Notes: a model not told the origin generated them from the sequence alone. 64,000 nucleotides of DNA from Oleiphilus messinensis (GCF_002162375.1 NZ_CP021425.1:620001-684000), one strand, 5' to 3'. Shown: positions 34,341-43,992, counted from the first letter of the stretch. A program made the numbers and translations.

Positions 34341-34706
34341 GATATTTCTCCTTTTGCATAGATCACCCGCTACACGTTGCCGCGCACCATGTCGCTGGTG
34401 ATTTTGATTACCATCCATGTTACTTCAAGGAAATTCCCTGAATAATCATTAAGCACTAACTGTACCAGTATGGGCGCTTCAAAAGTGTGAACCAGTATTT
34501 AGCAAGCGCTCTTAGACGGCTACTGAAGATTGTGATGAGAACTATGTCTCAAAAAGTGACGACTGAGGGGCAGGCGCAACAGGGATTGCGCATTGCACTG
34601 AAGCTGGGAAAATATAACTGAACAACAAGAACAGATTAGCGGACAAACCTAGAAAAGTTTGATGTAATCAGCGCTAAATGCAGGTTACGATGCGTAACAT
34701 TTGTGA
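34341..34706. other. Gap between the small exported-protein gene and the hybrid kinase gene
   Basis: It holds the ribosome site of the small gene and presumably its promoter. A 25-codon open frame on the plus strand at 34544-34621 is too short to support. No other structure is recognised in the 366 bases. Confidence 0.4.
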
Positions 34707-37700
34707 TTAAGCCGGGTCGGTTATTTGGGGTTCGCCCAAGTCGAGCCAGTGTTGCAGTGTATTAAATAATGCCTTGGGGGCAAAGGGCTTGGCGATAAAG
34801 TCATTCATACCACATTCGATGCAGTGAACCTTGTCGTGCTCAGTTGCATTTGCTGTGAGTGCAATAATGGGAATGGTTGGATTGTTTTGACGGATAATGC
34901 GTGTCGCTTGGTAACCATTCAATATCGGCATCTGTATGTCCATTAGAACGGCATCATATTGATTATGAACAATTTTATCGATTGCCTGCTGGCCATCGCT
35001 GGCAACATCGATTTGGATGCCTGTGCATTCCAGAAGTGCGCAGGCAACTTCGCGATTAGTGATATTGTCTTCTACCAGTAATATTCGGTTGTGTCGGAAG
35101 CGTTTCTGAAAATCGGCGAAAATATCCGGTTCGGTGTTCGAATCGATAACTGCGGCATTGGAGCTCAACACACGGGTGGGGTTGTCCGGGCTCCCGAGTG
35201 GAATGTTTTCTAATATTTCGATTAGCGTCTGCGTTCCTGTCAATGGCGTGTCGACTACAAACCTCGGCTCTCGATAGGTGCGCGTGGGGACATGTTCGAG
35301 ATAAATTACCGGTGAATGGCTCTGTGCTCTGGAAATCAAATTGAGGAGTTGCGACTGGATTTCCTCTGGCAAGAGGGTATCGATAATAAATACGCTGCTT
35401 GAGTCTGCCTCGGCTACGGCATGCTCAAGCGCCTGAGTTGAAAAAGTATGCACCCCTAAACCGGCATTGCTCACCCAGAATTGAATGTTGTCACGTAAAC
35501 TCGCGTTTTCGCTAATGAAGTGGACAGTTTCAATCGGGCCGGAATAAAGCGTGTTCAGGTTGTCGACTTGTTCGCTTCGTTGACAGGGGAGGGTAAATAC
35601 TACGTCCGTGCCAGCGTTGGGTTTACTGTTTAATTGGATGTTTCCGCCCATGATTGCTATCAGGCGTTTACAGATTGCCAGGCCGAGTCCCGTGCCGCTA
35701 AATTGTCGGGTTGTGGATGAATCTGCCTGAGCAAAAGCATTAAAAACATGCTTCTGTTGAGTCTTGTCCATACCTACGCCGGTGTCCCGAATCCGAAACT
35801 CGAGCTCAATTGCATTTTTTTTATTTTGATCCCGATTTGACACGGAAATATCAATGCGGACTTCACCTTGCCGGGTAAATTTGATCGCATTTGAAATCAG
35901 ATTGCTGAGAATTTGTCCGACTCTGCATCCATCTATTTCAACATGTTGAGGAACGGTTGGGTGGATATACACGAGCAACAAGTTTTGCTGGTCTCGTGCT
36001 GCAAGGCGAAACAGCGTCACCTGTTGATGCAATAAGTTTGAGATATTTTCGGTGTTAAGGGAAACTTCAAGTTTTCCTGCCTCGATTTTGGAGAAGTCCA
36101 GAATATCATTAATAATACCCAGTAGAATACTGGCAGAATCCTTGATTTTCTGGATGTAGCTGCGCTGTCCAGTTTCCCGAATATTGTTCAGCGCTAACTC
36201 GGTCAAACCAATGATCGCGTTGAGCGGGGTTCTAATCTCATGGCTCATATTTGCCAGGAAGGCACTTTTCGCTTGATTCGCTTCGTTTGCTGCTTTTACT
36301 GCGTCCTGTTGCGCCAATTCATAACGCTTTCGCTGGGTGCTATCACGAAAAACGATCACCACGCCCTTAGCGTGTCCTTTGGCATCTTTTAAGGTGGACA
36401 CCGTGTATTCTACAGGAAGGTGTGTACCATCCTGTCTGACGAAGGTATCATTTTCCTGTTGCCGGGTTTGTCCGTCATTTTGGGTCTTGGTGATTTGCGA
36501 ATGGGTATAATCAACTGCGCGTCCATTCGGGTAGTGATGATGCAGCAAGTCATGGAAAGATTGGCCAAGAAGTTGCCCGTTGGCGTAGCCAGTCAGGCGG
36601 CTTACGGCTTCATTTGCGAACGTGATTGCCCCTTCGTTATCCAGACCGATAATACCTTCGCCACTGGCTTCCAGGATCAATGAAAGGTCGGACTGGGTTT
36701 CCTCGAGGGCTGCTGTTTTGGCCGAAACCGTTGACTCAAGTTGTTGATTGAGTTGTTTTAATTTTTCCTCGTACTCAACCCGGTCGGTGATATCAGCCTG
36801 CGTGTTGATTAAGCGAATTGCGTTGCCGGAGCGATCTCGTTCTATTACTTTGCCCTTGCTGAGTACCCAGCGATATTGGCCGTTGAAAGCACGCATCCGG
36901 AACTGTAGTTTATAGCCATCGCCCCAGGATGCATGGGTCACCAGTTCATTAATAACATCATTTTTGTCTTCCGGGTGAACCAAGTCGGTCAGTGTTTTGA
37001 AGTTATGGGGACCTTGTGTGGGTTGGTAACCCAGCATGGAAAACCAGCGAGGACTAAAGAAAACCTCCCCGCCTTTTACATCCCAATCCCATATGCCTTC
37101 ATTCGCCGCTTCAAGAGCCAGTGTCAGCCGCTCTTCGTTGTGTTGGCGTTCAGTGCTCAAGCGGTGTACTTTTTCCCGTGTTATCGTAAAGTAAACAAAA
37201 AGTACGGACATCAGAAGCATGGACACTGCCGTAAGCAGAATCCACAAGACTTTGGATTGTTGCATGAGTGCCAGGGCTTCTTCAGCTTCAATTTCGTAGG
37301 TTATGCCATACCCGGACTCATTCAACCAGGCCCAGGCCGCAACCACCGATTCGCCGCGAAAATTGATAAACGGGGTGGTACTGACACCGTTTTTGCCAGC
37401 AATGGCCTCCGCTGCATTCAAGGCCAATGATTTTCCGGGAATGAGAACGGGTCGATTGGTATCGATGGAGTGGGCATTGACCGGCTGGTAAAGGCGGATG
37501 CCGGGAGCCAGGTCTGTTGGGCTGGAGAACAGGCCTTTTTTCTGTAAATCAGCTTGGAAGCGACTTCGAGTCATTAGTTTGGCTTCGCTGTCAAATGCGA
37601 GTAGCTCATCACTGTTAAACTGCGCGGCTTCATCGAAAAGCGCCTGCCATGGTGCTGCAGATAGCGCGAAAACCAGAATAAGCGGTGTTCTGTCGGCGGT

Positions 37701-38279
37701 ATTCTGTGAGTTTCCGTTCGAGCTGCTGATCAATTGAGCAGGTAAAGCGATTCCGATATAGATAGAGGCGTTGTCTGGATTTCCATCATCGGGCTGTAAC
37801 GGGCCCGGAATACTGATTGATGCCGCACCTTTGGCCATGCGTTTAAAATCCAGGCTGCTCAGTTCCGGGCCATTACCGGGAATTTGCTCTGTAATCGTAT
37901 TTTGGTCGGATTGGATCAGGACTTGGCCCTTCTGATCCATAATGTAAAACCCTTGGTAGTTTAAACCTTTCAGAATAACGTTTAACCAGGCGGTTAAATC
38001 CTTGACTGTTTTCGAGTTCAGGGTACCGTTCGCCTGCCTCAGGTTTTCGGCGTAAGCGCGAAATTGTGGCGTACTGACAATAACCTGGACTTCTCGTTGA
38101 CGGGATTGGGTCCATTTATCCAGGCTGTGCTCAAGACGTTGTATCTGGGCTTGCAAACGGGATTCAATCTGGGCTTGATGCGCAGTTTCAAACAATCCCC
38201 AAATCCAGCTCGACCCTAATCCAAATAGAACCAATACGAGAAAAAGTAGAGTAAGCAGGGAAGGCGAGCTGAATTTCAT
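34707..38279 (-). CDS. Hybrid sensor histidine kinase (periplasmic sensor, PAS-PAS-HisKA-HATPase-REC)
   Basis: A 1190-residue inner-membrane kinase. TM helices at about 9-30 and 345-366 bracket a large periplasmic cache-like sensor. PAS domains are at about 378-500 and 528-652, HisKA has H680 in ANMSHEIRTPLNAI, and HATPase_c lies at about 770-900 with RDTGVGMD and SGTGLGLAI. A degenerate, receiver-like segment spans about 915-1030. A true receiver spans about 1064-1180 with ILLVEDN, phospho-acceptor D1114 in MDIQMP and K1164. There is no Hpt domain, so the phosphate must pass to a separate protein. No response regulator gene is adjacent. Confidence 0.94.
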   Translation of the reverse strand: MKFSSPSLLTLLFLVLVLFGLGSSWIWGLFETAHQAQIESRLQAQIQRLEHSLDKWTQSRQREVQVIVSTPQFRAYAENLRQANGTLNSKTVKDLTAWLNVILKGLNYQGFYIMDQKGQVLIQSDQNTITEQIPGNGPELSSLDFKRMAKGAASISIPGPLQPDDGNPDNASIYIGIALPAQLISSSNGNSQNTADRTPLILVFALSAAPWQALFDEAAQFNSDELLAFDSEAKLMTRSRFQADLQKKGLFSSPTDLAPGIRLYQPVNAHSIDTNRPVLIPGKSLALNAAEAIAGKNGVSTTPFINFRGESVVAAWAWLNESGYGITYEIEAEEALALMQQSKVLWILLTAVSMLLMSVLFVYFTITREKVHRLSTERQHNEERLTLALEAANEGIWDWDVKGGEVFFSPRWFSMLGYQPTQGPHNFKTLTDLVHPEDKNDVINELVTHASWGDGYKLQFRMRAFNGQYRWVLSKGKVIERDRSGNAIRLINTQADITDRVEYEEKLKQLNQQLESTVSAKTAALEETQSDLSLILEASGEGIIGLDNEGAITFANEAVSRLTGYANGQLLGQSFHDLLHHHYPNGRAVDYTHSQITKTQNDGQTRQQENDTFVRQDGTHLPVEYTVSTLKDAKGHAKGVVIVFRDSTQRKRYELAQQDAVKAANEANQAKSAFLANMSHEIRTPLNAIIGLTELALNNIRETGQRSYIQKIKDSASILLGIINDILDFSKIEAGKLEVSLNTENISNLLHQQVTLFRLAARDQQNLLLVYIHPTVPQHVEIDGCRVGQILSNLISNAIKFTRQGEVRIDISVSNRDQNKKNAIELEFRIRDTGVGMDKTQQKHVFNAFAQADSSTTRQFSGTGLGLAICKRLIAIMGGNIQLNSKPNAGTDVVFTLPCQRSEQVDNLNTLYSGPIETVHFISENASLRDNIQFWVSNAGLGVHTFSTQALEHAVAEADSSSVFIIDTLLPEEIQSQLLNLISRAQSHSPVIYLEHVPTRTYREPRFVVDTPLTGTQTLIEILENIPLGSPDNPTRVLSSNAAVIDSNTEPDIFADFQKRFRHNRILLVEDNITNREVACALLECTGIQIDVASDGQQAIDKIVHNQYDAVLMDIQMPILNGYQATRIIRQNNPTIPIIALTANATEHDKVHCIECGMNDFIAKPFAPKALFNTLQHWLDLGEPQITDPA

Positions 38280-38382
38280 CGATTCGTCTGTCGTAGAGGG
38301 TTGTCGAGGTTCGTTAGGGCACGCTGATCATTCTTTAGCAGTATAGAGCATTCCGGTATAGAAATCAGGAATCCCTTGCCGC

Positions 38383-39054
38383 TCAGGTTGGTTCGACAGA
38401 CTGGTTTTTTTTGAGATAGTGAGCGAGAGAGATGGCCAGCACTAGAAATACCGCAGACAGTATTAGTATGAGCAGAGACTGATGTGTAGTTGAAGACAGT
38501 GCTCCACCGATTAAAACAAATCCTATCAGCGAGGGTAAAATTCCCAAAAAGGTTCCCAATGCATAATCACGGTGGCGGAGGCTGGTCAGGCCGCAGCCAT
38601 AGTTGACAGCATCAAATGGTAAAAACAGCAAACGCATAATTACCACGGTTATCAGGCCATTTTGCTGTAGTCTTTTTTCCCACTTCAAGATCTGCTGACT
38701 TTCCATGGACTTTACCCAATCCCGGCCAAGATAGCGGGAAACCAGAAACGCTAAATTAGCGCTCATGTTCTCGCCAATGATGGTGAGTAGAATGCCCAGC
38801 CAGGGGCCAAATAGCAGTCCAGATAGAATCGTTAGCAACGTCGCGGGAAAGAGCACCAGAGGGCGAAGCGTATAGATTATGATATAGAGTAACGCCGCCT
38901 CTACGTGTCCAAATTGCTTTAACCAGTGCTCCAGGAGTGCAGGGACCTCTTGAATTTCGACACCGGACTGGATCAGCAGTGTGATCGCGGACAGCAATAA
39001 TAATGACCAAAGCATTATAACTACTTTTTTAGCGGCAGACTTAAAGGCATTCAA
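38383..39054 (-). CDS. TVP38/TMEM64 family membrane protein (VTT domain)
   Basis: A 223-residue inner-membrane protein with about six hydrophobic segments. The family core is visible in LFPATLLTILSGLLFGPWLGI, ENMSANLAFLVSRYLGRDWV and LLFLPFDAVNYGCGLTSLRHRDY, including the F/L-x-P-x-D-x-x-N pattern of VTT (DedA-related) proteins. Members are linked to lipid scrambling or proton-coupled flipping, but no activity can be assigned here. It is co-directional with the hybrid kinase gene (103-base gap) and the DUF502 gene upstream (75-base gap), possibly one transcript. Confidence 0.9.
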   Translation of the reverse strand: MNAFKSAAKKVVIMLWSLLLLSAITLLIQSGVEIQEVPALLEHWLKQFGHVEAALLYIIIYTLRPLVLFPATLLTILSGLLFGPWLGILLTIIGENMSANLAFLVSRYLGRDWVKSMESQQILKWEKRLQQNGLITVVIMRLLFLPFDAVNYGCGLTSLRHRDYALGTFLGILPSLIGFVLIGGALSSTTHQSLLILILSAVFLVLAISLAHYLKKNQSVEPT

Positions 39055-39129
39055 ATGTTTGCATCTCCACTTGCCGGGGCAAAAGTTTATCGTTAGGCCT
39101 TGAGAGTGGCACGACCTTAAAAAGTTCCC

Positions 39130-39843
39130 TTAATTTTGATCTGGCGAATCTACGTTTTCGCGTTTTTCTAATGGAGTATGACCCGATGAGGATAAGTGTG
39201 CGCCATGGGGGGCGCTGTTGCTCGTGTCTGGGGGGGCCGGGGCGAATAGTTTTGCAGAGCCTGCACCACAGGATATGACTGTTTTCATCGCCGCTTCGAC
39301 TTTTATATCGGGCCGGATTTCTGCGAGGTGTTCAGGAATATGGTAAATAAATCCGGAGGTTGGGTTTGGCCCGGTTGGCACGAATACCGTGAGTGTCCCG
39401 TCATCATGACGACTGGTAATGATCGCGGTAACGGTGGTTTCGACTTGTTCGCCAAATAGTTTTACCCGTGCAATTGAACCACCAGCAAAGGGGGACGATG
39501 CCTTGTCTCCAACAAATTGATTTACAATCTCCTTGATCATTTGATATCCGGGAGCAAGCCTGTTCAGTGTCGCGTCAAACCGGTTGTGTAAGTAAATCCC
39601 CGCGCTGGTGGTGACGAGGTAACCGGTGAGTGCGACAGAAATCAGAATCAGCAAGATGACAACCACATCACCAGCGAGCTCTGGAAAACCACTGAGTTTG
39701 ATCACCAGATTGGTGAAGGGTTGAATCAGGTCTGTCAGGGTGTGGAATAACCATCGGAAGAAAATACCGAGAATGACTAAGGGTAGAAATATGATCAGCC
39801 CGGCAAGAAAATATCGGGTGAATATCAATCTGAATCCTTGCAT
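39130..39843 (-). CDS. DUF502 family membrane protein
   Basis: A 237-residue protein with two N-terminal helices (FLAGLIIFLPLVILGIFFRWL and VVVILLILISVALTGYLVTT). The DUF502 pattern continues with PGYQMIKEIVNQFVGDKAS, then a soluble beta domain (FVPTGPNPTSGFIYHIPEHL) and the end VISCGAGSAKLFAP. The last 30 residues are a disordered, polar tail (TSNSAPHGAHLSSSG). The function is unknown in bacteria; plant relatives are in the endomembrane system. It probably shares a transcript with the TVP38-type gene downstream. Confidence 0.88.
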   Translation of the reverse strand: MQGFRLIFTRYFLAGLIIFLPLVILGIFFRWLFHTLTDLIQPFTNLVIKLSGFPELAGDVVVILLILISVALTGYLVTTSAGIYLHNRFDATLNRLAPGYQMIKEIVNQFVGDKASSPFAGGSIARVKLFGEQVETTVTAIITSRHDDGTLTVFVPTGPNPTSGFIYHIPEHLAEIRPDIKVEAAMKTVISCGAGSAKLFAPAPPDTSNSAPHGAHLSSSGHTPLEKRENVDSPDQN

Positions 39844-39964
39844 GGAAAGTATCCTTTCGTGTTGATCAGGGCCGCATCAGTTTACCAATTTAGGTTCTCC
39901 AAATCCCGTTACTTATTTGATCACGGGATTGTGGTTTTTCCATGACAAGAACTTTACAGGAACG

Positions 39965-40246
39965 TTATTCGTACGTGCACAGGTAGGCGGTATCGCTTGC
40001 CACTTTGAGATCGAACACCTGATTGGCTTCTACAATAAAGGTTTCGCCTGCCGAATAGGTTGTCCAATCACTTTCACCGGGCAGTTTAACGGTAAGTGCA
40101 CCGCTGATTACGGTCATATTTTCTTTTTTGCTGGTGTCAAACTGATATTCGCCTGAAGCCATGACGCCAACCGTTGCAGGCAACGTTTCTCCCTGAAACG
40201 CAATCGATTTCACTTTGCCGTCGAAATATTCATTAACATTAAACAT
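39965..40246 (-). CDS. ppnP: Pyrimidine/purine nucleoside phosphorylase PpnP
   Basis: A 93-residue single cupin domain, matching PpnP (YaiE, DUF1255) in length and in [55 protein letters not shown] and [17 protein letters not shown]. The enzyme performs phosphorolysis of several nucleosides, giving the free base and ribose 1-phosphate, in the cytoplasm. Upstream is the longest gap in the window, with a CRP-like site 170 bases away, so control by cAMP-CRP is possible and would fit nucleoside use. Confidence 0.93.
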   Translation of the reverse strand: MFNVNEYFDGKVKSIAFQGETLPATVGVMASGEYQFDTSKKENMTVISGALTVKLPGESDWTTYSAGETFIVEANQVFDLKVASDTAYLCTYE

Positions 40247-41054
40247 GCTTAAGCTCCTGAGATCATGCTCGGATGATTTTTTAAAGGGGGCTGACAGTAA
40301 GGTAGCCCAAGGTTTCTGTCAGAGCGGGTCTTGACAATGTGCTGTCTCAGTGGGGTTGCTGAAGCAAAATCTCAAGTCCCTCAACGCAACGAGTATAGTC
40401 ATTAATGGTATTAGTTGTGATGTGTGTCACACTATTTGCTTGTGATAAGTCACACTTTTGACTAGCTTAAAAATAGCTTGATACCTCCGTTTAAGTACAA
40501 TGATCAAGTGTCTGTTTTGAACAATTAGTAAGCAGTCAAAATCAACGAAAAGCACGACAGTTCAAAAATAGCCTGGTGACAGCAAGAAAGTTCGTGGGCA
40601 GAAAGGCCTGTGTTAGAAAGGTCTTTGGTAGAAAGTGCGTCGTGCTAATAAAGAAAGCAGTTCAGATAAAGCAGTACAATAAATTAGCAGCTGAGCCGAC
40701 GGGGCCAGAGTTTTACACCACTTGCACTCAATGGTGTGTGAGCCCACGTCAAACAAATCGACGTATTTGATAAGTATCACTCATTAATAATAAGAAGCTG
40801 AGGTGACTTAAGACCTCACGCGATTAAGCAGTCCGGTGATAATGCAGAATAAATCTGTATTGCAGTTCTCCACAGAGTGCAGCCCCGATTAGGTTGGATA
40901 ACCTCTATTGCGGCATAACCTGCTCAGTTGCTTCATATTCATATAACACATCATGTCCCGTAACTTGCCGGATGGTGTCCGGCCCGGACAGGCACAGGCT
41001 ATTTTGGCTGTGATGATCCACGTTGCGGTGGCATGTGCATTCAGAGGCACGAAT
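40247..41054. promoter_or_regulatory. 808-base intergenic region with two CRP-like palindromes and possible hidden transcript
   Basis: TGTGATGTGTGTCACA at 40416-40431 is a perfect TGTGA-N6-TCACA CRP/Vfr core. A second palindrome, TGTGA-N4-TCACA, follows at 40441-40454. Beyond a 15-bp repeat (40585-40644), a TGAGGT/ACCTCA hairpin with an 8-base loop is found at 40799-40818. No protein-coding gene is convincing; the region is large enough to hide an sRNA or a long 5' leader for the gene at 41055. Confidence 0.5.
40585..40644. repeat. Degenerate 15-bp tandem repeat, four copies
   Basis: Units at 40585, 40600, 40615 and 40630 each begin AGAAAG and diverge afterwards (for example AGAAAGGCCTGTGTT and AGAAAGGTCTTTGGT). 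The 15-base period makes a lysine/arginine-rich pentapeptide pattern in one frame, but coding is unlikely. Confidence 0.75.
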
Positions 41055-41570
41055 ATGAGTTTATTCACATTAAAAAAATCGATCGAATCTGTATCATTTA
41101 ATAAGAATCCCTTGAGCACTTTGTACTTCGGAGCCTGTTTGTCAGGAATGTTGTTCGCGTTGCCAGTGCTTGCTAATGGGCCAAATAGCGATGCCGAAGT
41201 CCGGGTATCCGGCGAAGCGGGTGCTGAAAAAGTGGTTGTCATTGTTGACGGTGTTGAAGTGGAGTTTGGCGTCAGCAGAAGTACACTGGAGACATTCTCT
41301 TTGCCTCAATTGGATGAATTCGGGCTCGCCGGCGCATACTTGCCTGGCGCTTTCGAACCCACTGCTGCGGGTGAAGCAGAAGGGGTTGACTCTACGACGC
41401 AAAATTTGTCTACGGACACCACAACGCAGCTATCAAGTTCGGAAATTGATGAGCAAAATAACCGGAGGGCTGAGGATCGGGAGAAAGTGGCTCAGGTCAA
41501 AGATGAGCGGGTTGTTCGCGCTGATGGGAATGTAGTGAGCGTAACCTCACTTGTCGTATCCAGTCGATAG
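41055..41570 (+). CDS. Hypothetical exported protein
   Basis: The start is set at 41055 (MSLFTLKKSIESV), with CAGAGG 10 bases upstream; a frame from 40953 lacks a ribosome site. 171 residues. A long signal-like segment (LYFGACLSGMLFALPVLANG) would be cleaved near residue 46. The mature part has a short beta stretch (AEKVVVIVDGVEVEFGVS) and a long acidic, S/T/Q-rich disordered tail (TTQNLSTDTTTQLSSSEIDE). The family is not recognised. It converges on the SWIM gene with a 21-base gap. Confidence 0.68.
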   Translation: MSLFTLKKSIESVSFNKNPLSTLYFGACLSGMLFALPVLANGPNSDAEVRVSGEAGAEKVVVIVDGVEVEFGVSRSTLETFSLPQLDEFGLAGAYLPGAFEPTAAGEAEGVDSTTQNLSTDTTTQLSSSEIDEQNNRRAEDREKVAQVKDERVVRADGNVVSVTSLVVSSR

Positions 41571-41591
41571 CGCAATGGCCCGGAGGCATAA

Positions 41592-42485
41592 TTATTCATG
41601 GGGGCTGAGTATCGTGTTGTTTAACAGCTCCCGGAATGCTTCATCCTTGATGTACTGGAGAATCTCAGATTTTTTCGGGTAAATTGACTGATTTTCGTCT
41701 GACCAGATGGACTCCAGATATTTATAACGCTTTTCCAAGTTGGGCTGAGTACGGTTCAGGCTGTATTGGTGGCAATTTACAATAGTCTTTAAAACAGGTT
41801 CATGGAATCCGATCGCGCTGTCCAATTCGCTGAGAAGGTTTTGCAGTCGTGAGAGGCTGTACTCGCAAAGCTTTTGCAGTTTATCCGGTGCGAGATTGGT
41901 CTTGTGTTCTTCGATTAATTCCCACAGTAGCTCAATATTCTCAAAAAAATTCTGTATATGTTTTTGTCTGAACAGGTTTTTCGGGACGCGGGTGGTCTCT
42001 GTAATTTGCTTGCGCAAAGCGTGATAATCAATGTTGCCAGAGGTGAGGTGCGCGTGGAGCAAATACCGTTGGGTCGTGAGAGGGTCGGACTCAATAAATG
42101 TCAAAAGCGACTTCGCGAGACTGGTTTTATCTTTCCGCAACAGGTAGCTTAATATTTTCTCACGATCAGAACCTTGATCCATATAACCGAGCTTGCTCTG
42201 CAGGCGACGAAATTCCAGTGCGAGTGCGGCACAGTGTTTACAGAAGTCAAAGCCTTCAGATTCTGGACAGTTGCAGGAACCTTCCAGTGTTGTAGGTGAG
42301 AGCTTTAATATGGCTGAATACGAATTTGTAGCATCACGAATAGAACCCTGCACAGTATCCCGTGATGCCTGGCGGTGCACATCCACTTCAGAAACGGCAT
42401 CGTTTTCGAAGAGGTGCTTTCCATTTTCGTAAGTCTGTTGACCTGCGAGTTTGGTGAGCAGCTCGGCGTTAATATCTAGTGCCAT
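41592..42485 (-). CDS. SWIM zinc-finger protein
   Basis: A 297-residue cytoplasmic protein. The SWIM finger is near residues 73-92 with the C-x-C...C-x-H ligand pattern in CNCPESEGFDFCKHCAALAL. An N-terminal region with a GKHLFENDAV segment and a helical C-terminal half follow. In many bacteria the same N-terminal arrangement precedes an SNF2 helicase; here no helicase motifs exist and none is encoded next door, so it is a stand-alone version. A nucleic-acid or protein-binding role is inferred from the finger. Confidence 0.88.
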   Translation of the reverse strand: MALDINAELLTKLAGQQTYENGKHLFENDAVSEVDVHRQASRDTVQGSIRDATNSYSAILKLSPTTLEGSCNCPESEGFDFCKHCAALALEFRRLQSKLGYMDQGSDREKILSYLLRKDKTSLAKSLLTFIESDPLTTQRYLLHAHLTSGNIDYHALRKQITETTRVPKNLFRQKHIQNFFENIELLWELIEEHKTNLAPDKLQKLCEYSLSRLQNLLSELDSAIGFHEPVLKTIVNCHQYSLNRTQPNLEKRYKYLESIWSDENQSIYPKKSEILQYIKDEAFRELLNNTILSPHE

Positions 42486-42649
42486 CGTATTGTGTAATTA
42501 CCTGTATAGTCCGTCTACTTCAGTTATGGAAGATGCTTACAAAGCCATGAATTTGTGAGTAAACTTCTGGGTGATTGACTTTCAGTCGTTCAACTTTGAA
42601 CATACAAAGCTTCGATACTACTCTGGATAGAGTATAAGTGGAAGTGTAT

Positions 42650-42850
42650 ATGAGGCAGGCTATCATTGGATTTCATCAGGACGAACAGCGGGACTGGGTT
42701 GCTGACCTGGCGTGTGGGCACAGTCAGCATGTACGTCATCGGCCACCATTTCAAAACAGGCCATGGGTGATCTCAGAACAAGGTCGTGCGAATTTTGTGG
42801 GTCACAAGTTGAACTGTCTGTTGTGTGATGTGCAGAATACTCACAAGTAA
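42650..42850 (+). CDS. DUF3565 family small protein
   Basis: A 66-residue protein from ATG 42650 (MRQAIIGFHQDEQRDWVADL), preferred to GTG 42638 because family members begin at this point. The conserved features are the invariant WVADLACGHSQHVRHRPPF core and a terminal C-x-x-C-like LNCLLCDV, suggesting a zinc or metal site with the upstream C and H residues. The function is unknown. It is 90 bases before the PanE-like gene on the same strand. Confidence 0.88.
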   Translation: MRQAIIGFHQDEQRDWVADLACGHSQHVRHRPPFQNRPWVISEQGRANFVGHKLNCLLCDVQNTHK

Positions 42851-42940
42851 ACCGACAATAAGCACCGGGACAACTGATAATGTAGGCCGGTTAGGGAGAG
42901 GACAATGCAGATATTCATCGTGACGAAAGGAGTGTTGTGA

Positions 42941-43966
42941 ATGCGGGTGGTCGTGCTGGGTGCAGGGGCGGTAGGGTGCTTTCTGGGAGGCTGCTTACAA
43001 GCGTCAGGCGTTAAGGTCAGCTATATTGGCCGACAACGGATCAAGAATATCGTCACGGAATTCGGTTTAACCGTGAGTGACTGGAAAGGCCGGTTAGTCA
43101 GTTTCGCACCTGAAGCGGTGGATTACCATAAATCAGGGGAGTGCCTGACGTATGCCGATATCATATTGGTCACCGTAAAAAGTGGCGATACGGCCAGCGC
43201 AGCTAAAACAATTAAAGAGTATGCATCACCGAGAGCCTTGGTGGTGAGTTTTCAAAACGGCGTTTGTAATAGTGATGTACTGCGGGCGAACCTGCCCGGA
43301 TTCAAAGTACTGTCCGGGATGATTCCTTTTAATGTAGCTGAACAGCCCGGTGGGCGTTTTCACAGCGGCACTGAGGGTGATTTATTCATTGAAGAACTTG
43401 ACGATGCGCATCGATCATTGCTTAACCTTTTCCAGGGGGCCGGCGTGGGTATTGTCGCCCGCTCAGACATGGCATCTGTTCAGTGGAGCAAGCTTGTGCT
43501 GAATCTGAATAATTCCATTAATGCGTTGTCTGGGTTAGCACTTAAAGAGCAATTAATGGATCGTACCTATCGCCAAGTTGTGTCGGCGGCGACGGCTGAA
43601 GGCCTGACGGTTTTGAAAGCCGCAGGCATCACACCCGTGCGAACCGGTAAAGTCGTACCGCAACTGGTTCCTCACGTGTTAAAACTGCCGAATTTCATGT
43701 TTCTGAAAGTCGCCAGTGCCATGATTAAAATTGATGAATCCGCAAGATCTTCGATGCAGGATGATCTGCGCCTTGGTCGCAGAACCGAAGTGGATTACCT
43801 AAACGGTGAAATTGTAAAGTTGGCGGCGCGAGTCGGCGTTGAGGCTCCAGTCAATTCCCGTATCGTTGACCTGCTAAAAGCGGCAGAAGCAGCAGGGCGG
43901 GGGTCGCCAAAAATGTCAGCAAATGCGCTATATACCTCTGTGCTGAAACCAGCGGTAAAAGCCTGA
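42941..43966 (+). CDS. 2-dehydropantoate 2-reductase family (PanE/ApbA-like)
   Basis: A 341-residue NADPH-dependent reductase-like protein with the Rossmann motif MRVVVLGAGAVGCFLGGCL at the N-terminus, followed by LVTVKSGDTASAAKTI, SFQNGVCNSDVL and the catalytic lysine region WSKLVLNLNNSINALSGL. The C-terminal motif MQDDLRLGRRTEVDYLNGE is typical. The classical reaction converts 2-dehydropantoate to pantoate in pantothenate synthesis. No other pan gene is nearby and the family has several paralogues, so the substrate is uncertain. A strong GAAAGGAG ribosome site is present. Confidence 0.87.
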   Translation: MRVVVLGAGAVGCFLGGCLQASGVKVSYIGRQRIKNIVTEFGLTVSDWKGRLVSFAPEAVDYHKSGECLTYADIILVTVKSGDTASAAKTIKEYASPRALVVSFQNGVCNSDVLRANLPGFKVLSGMIPFNVAEQPGGRFHSGTEGDLFIEELDDAHRSLLNLFQGAGVGIVARSDMASVQWSKLVLNLNNSINALSGLALKEQLMDRTYRQVVSAATAEGLTVLKAAGITPVRTGKVVPQLVPHVLKLPNFMFLKVASAMIKIDESARSSMQDDLRLGRRTEVDYLNGEIVKLAARVGVEAPVNSRIVDLLKAAEAAGRGSPKMSANALYTSVLKPAVKA

Positions 43967-43992
43967 GTCAACTCTTTATCTGCTACGATCTA

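Noticed and set aside
34544-34621. 25-codon frame MSQKVTTEGQAQQGLRIALK
   Set aside because: Too short to support without conservation; a weak AT-rich leader and no ribosome site.
40576-40770. 64-residue lysine/arginine-rich frame with RK pentapeptide repeats
   Set aside because: The pattern follows from the 15-bp DNA repeat; there is no ribosome site and the remainder is not protein-like.
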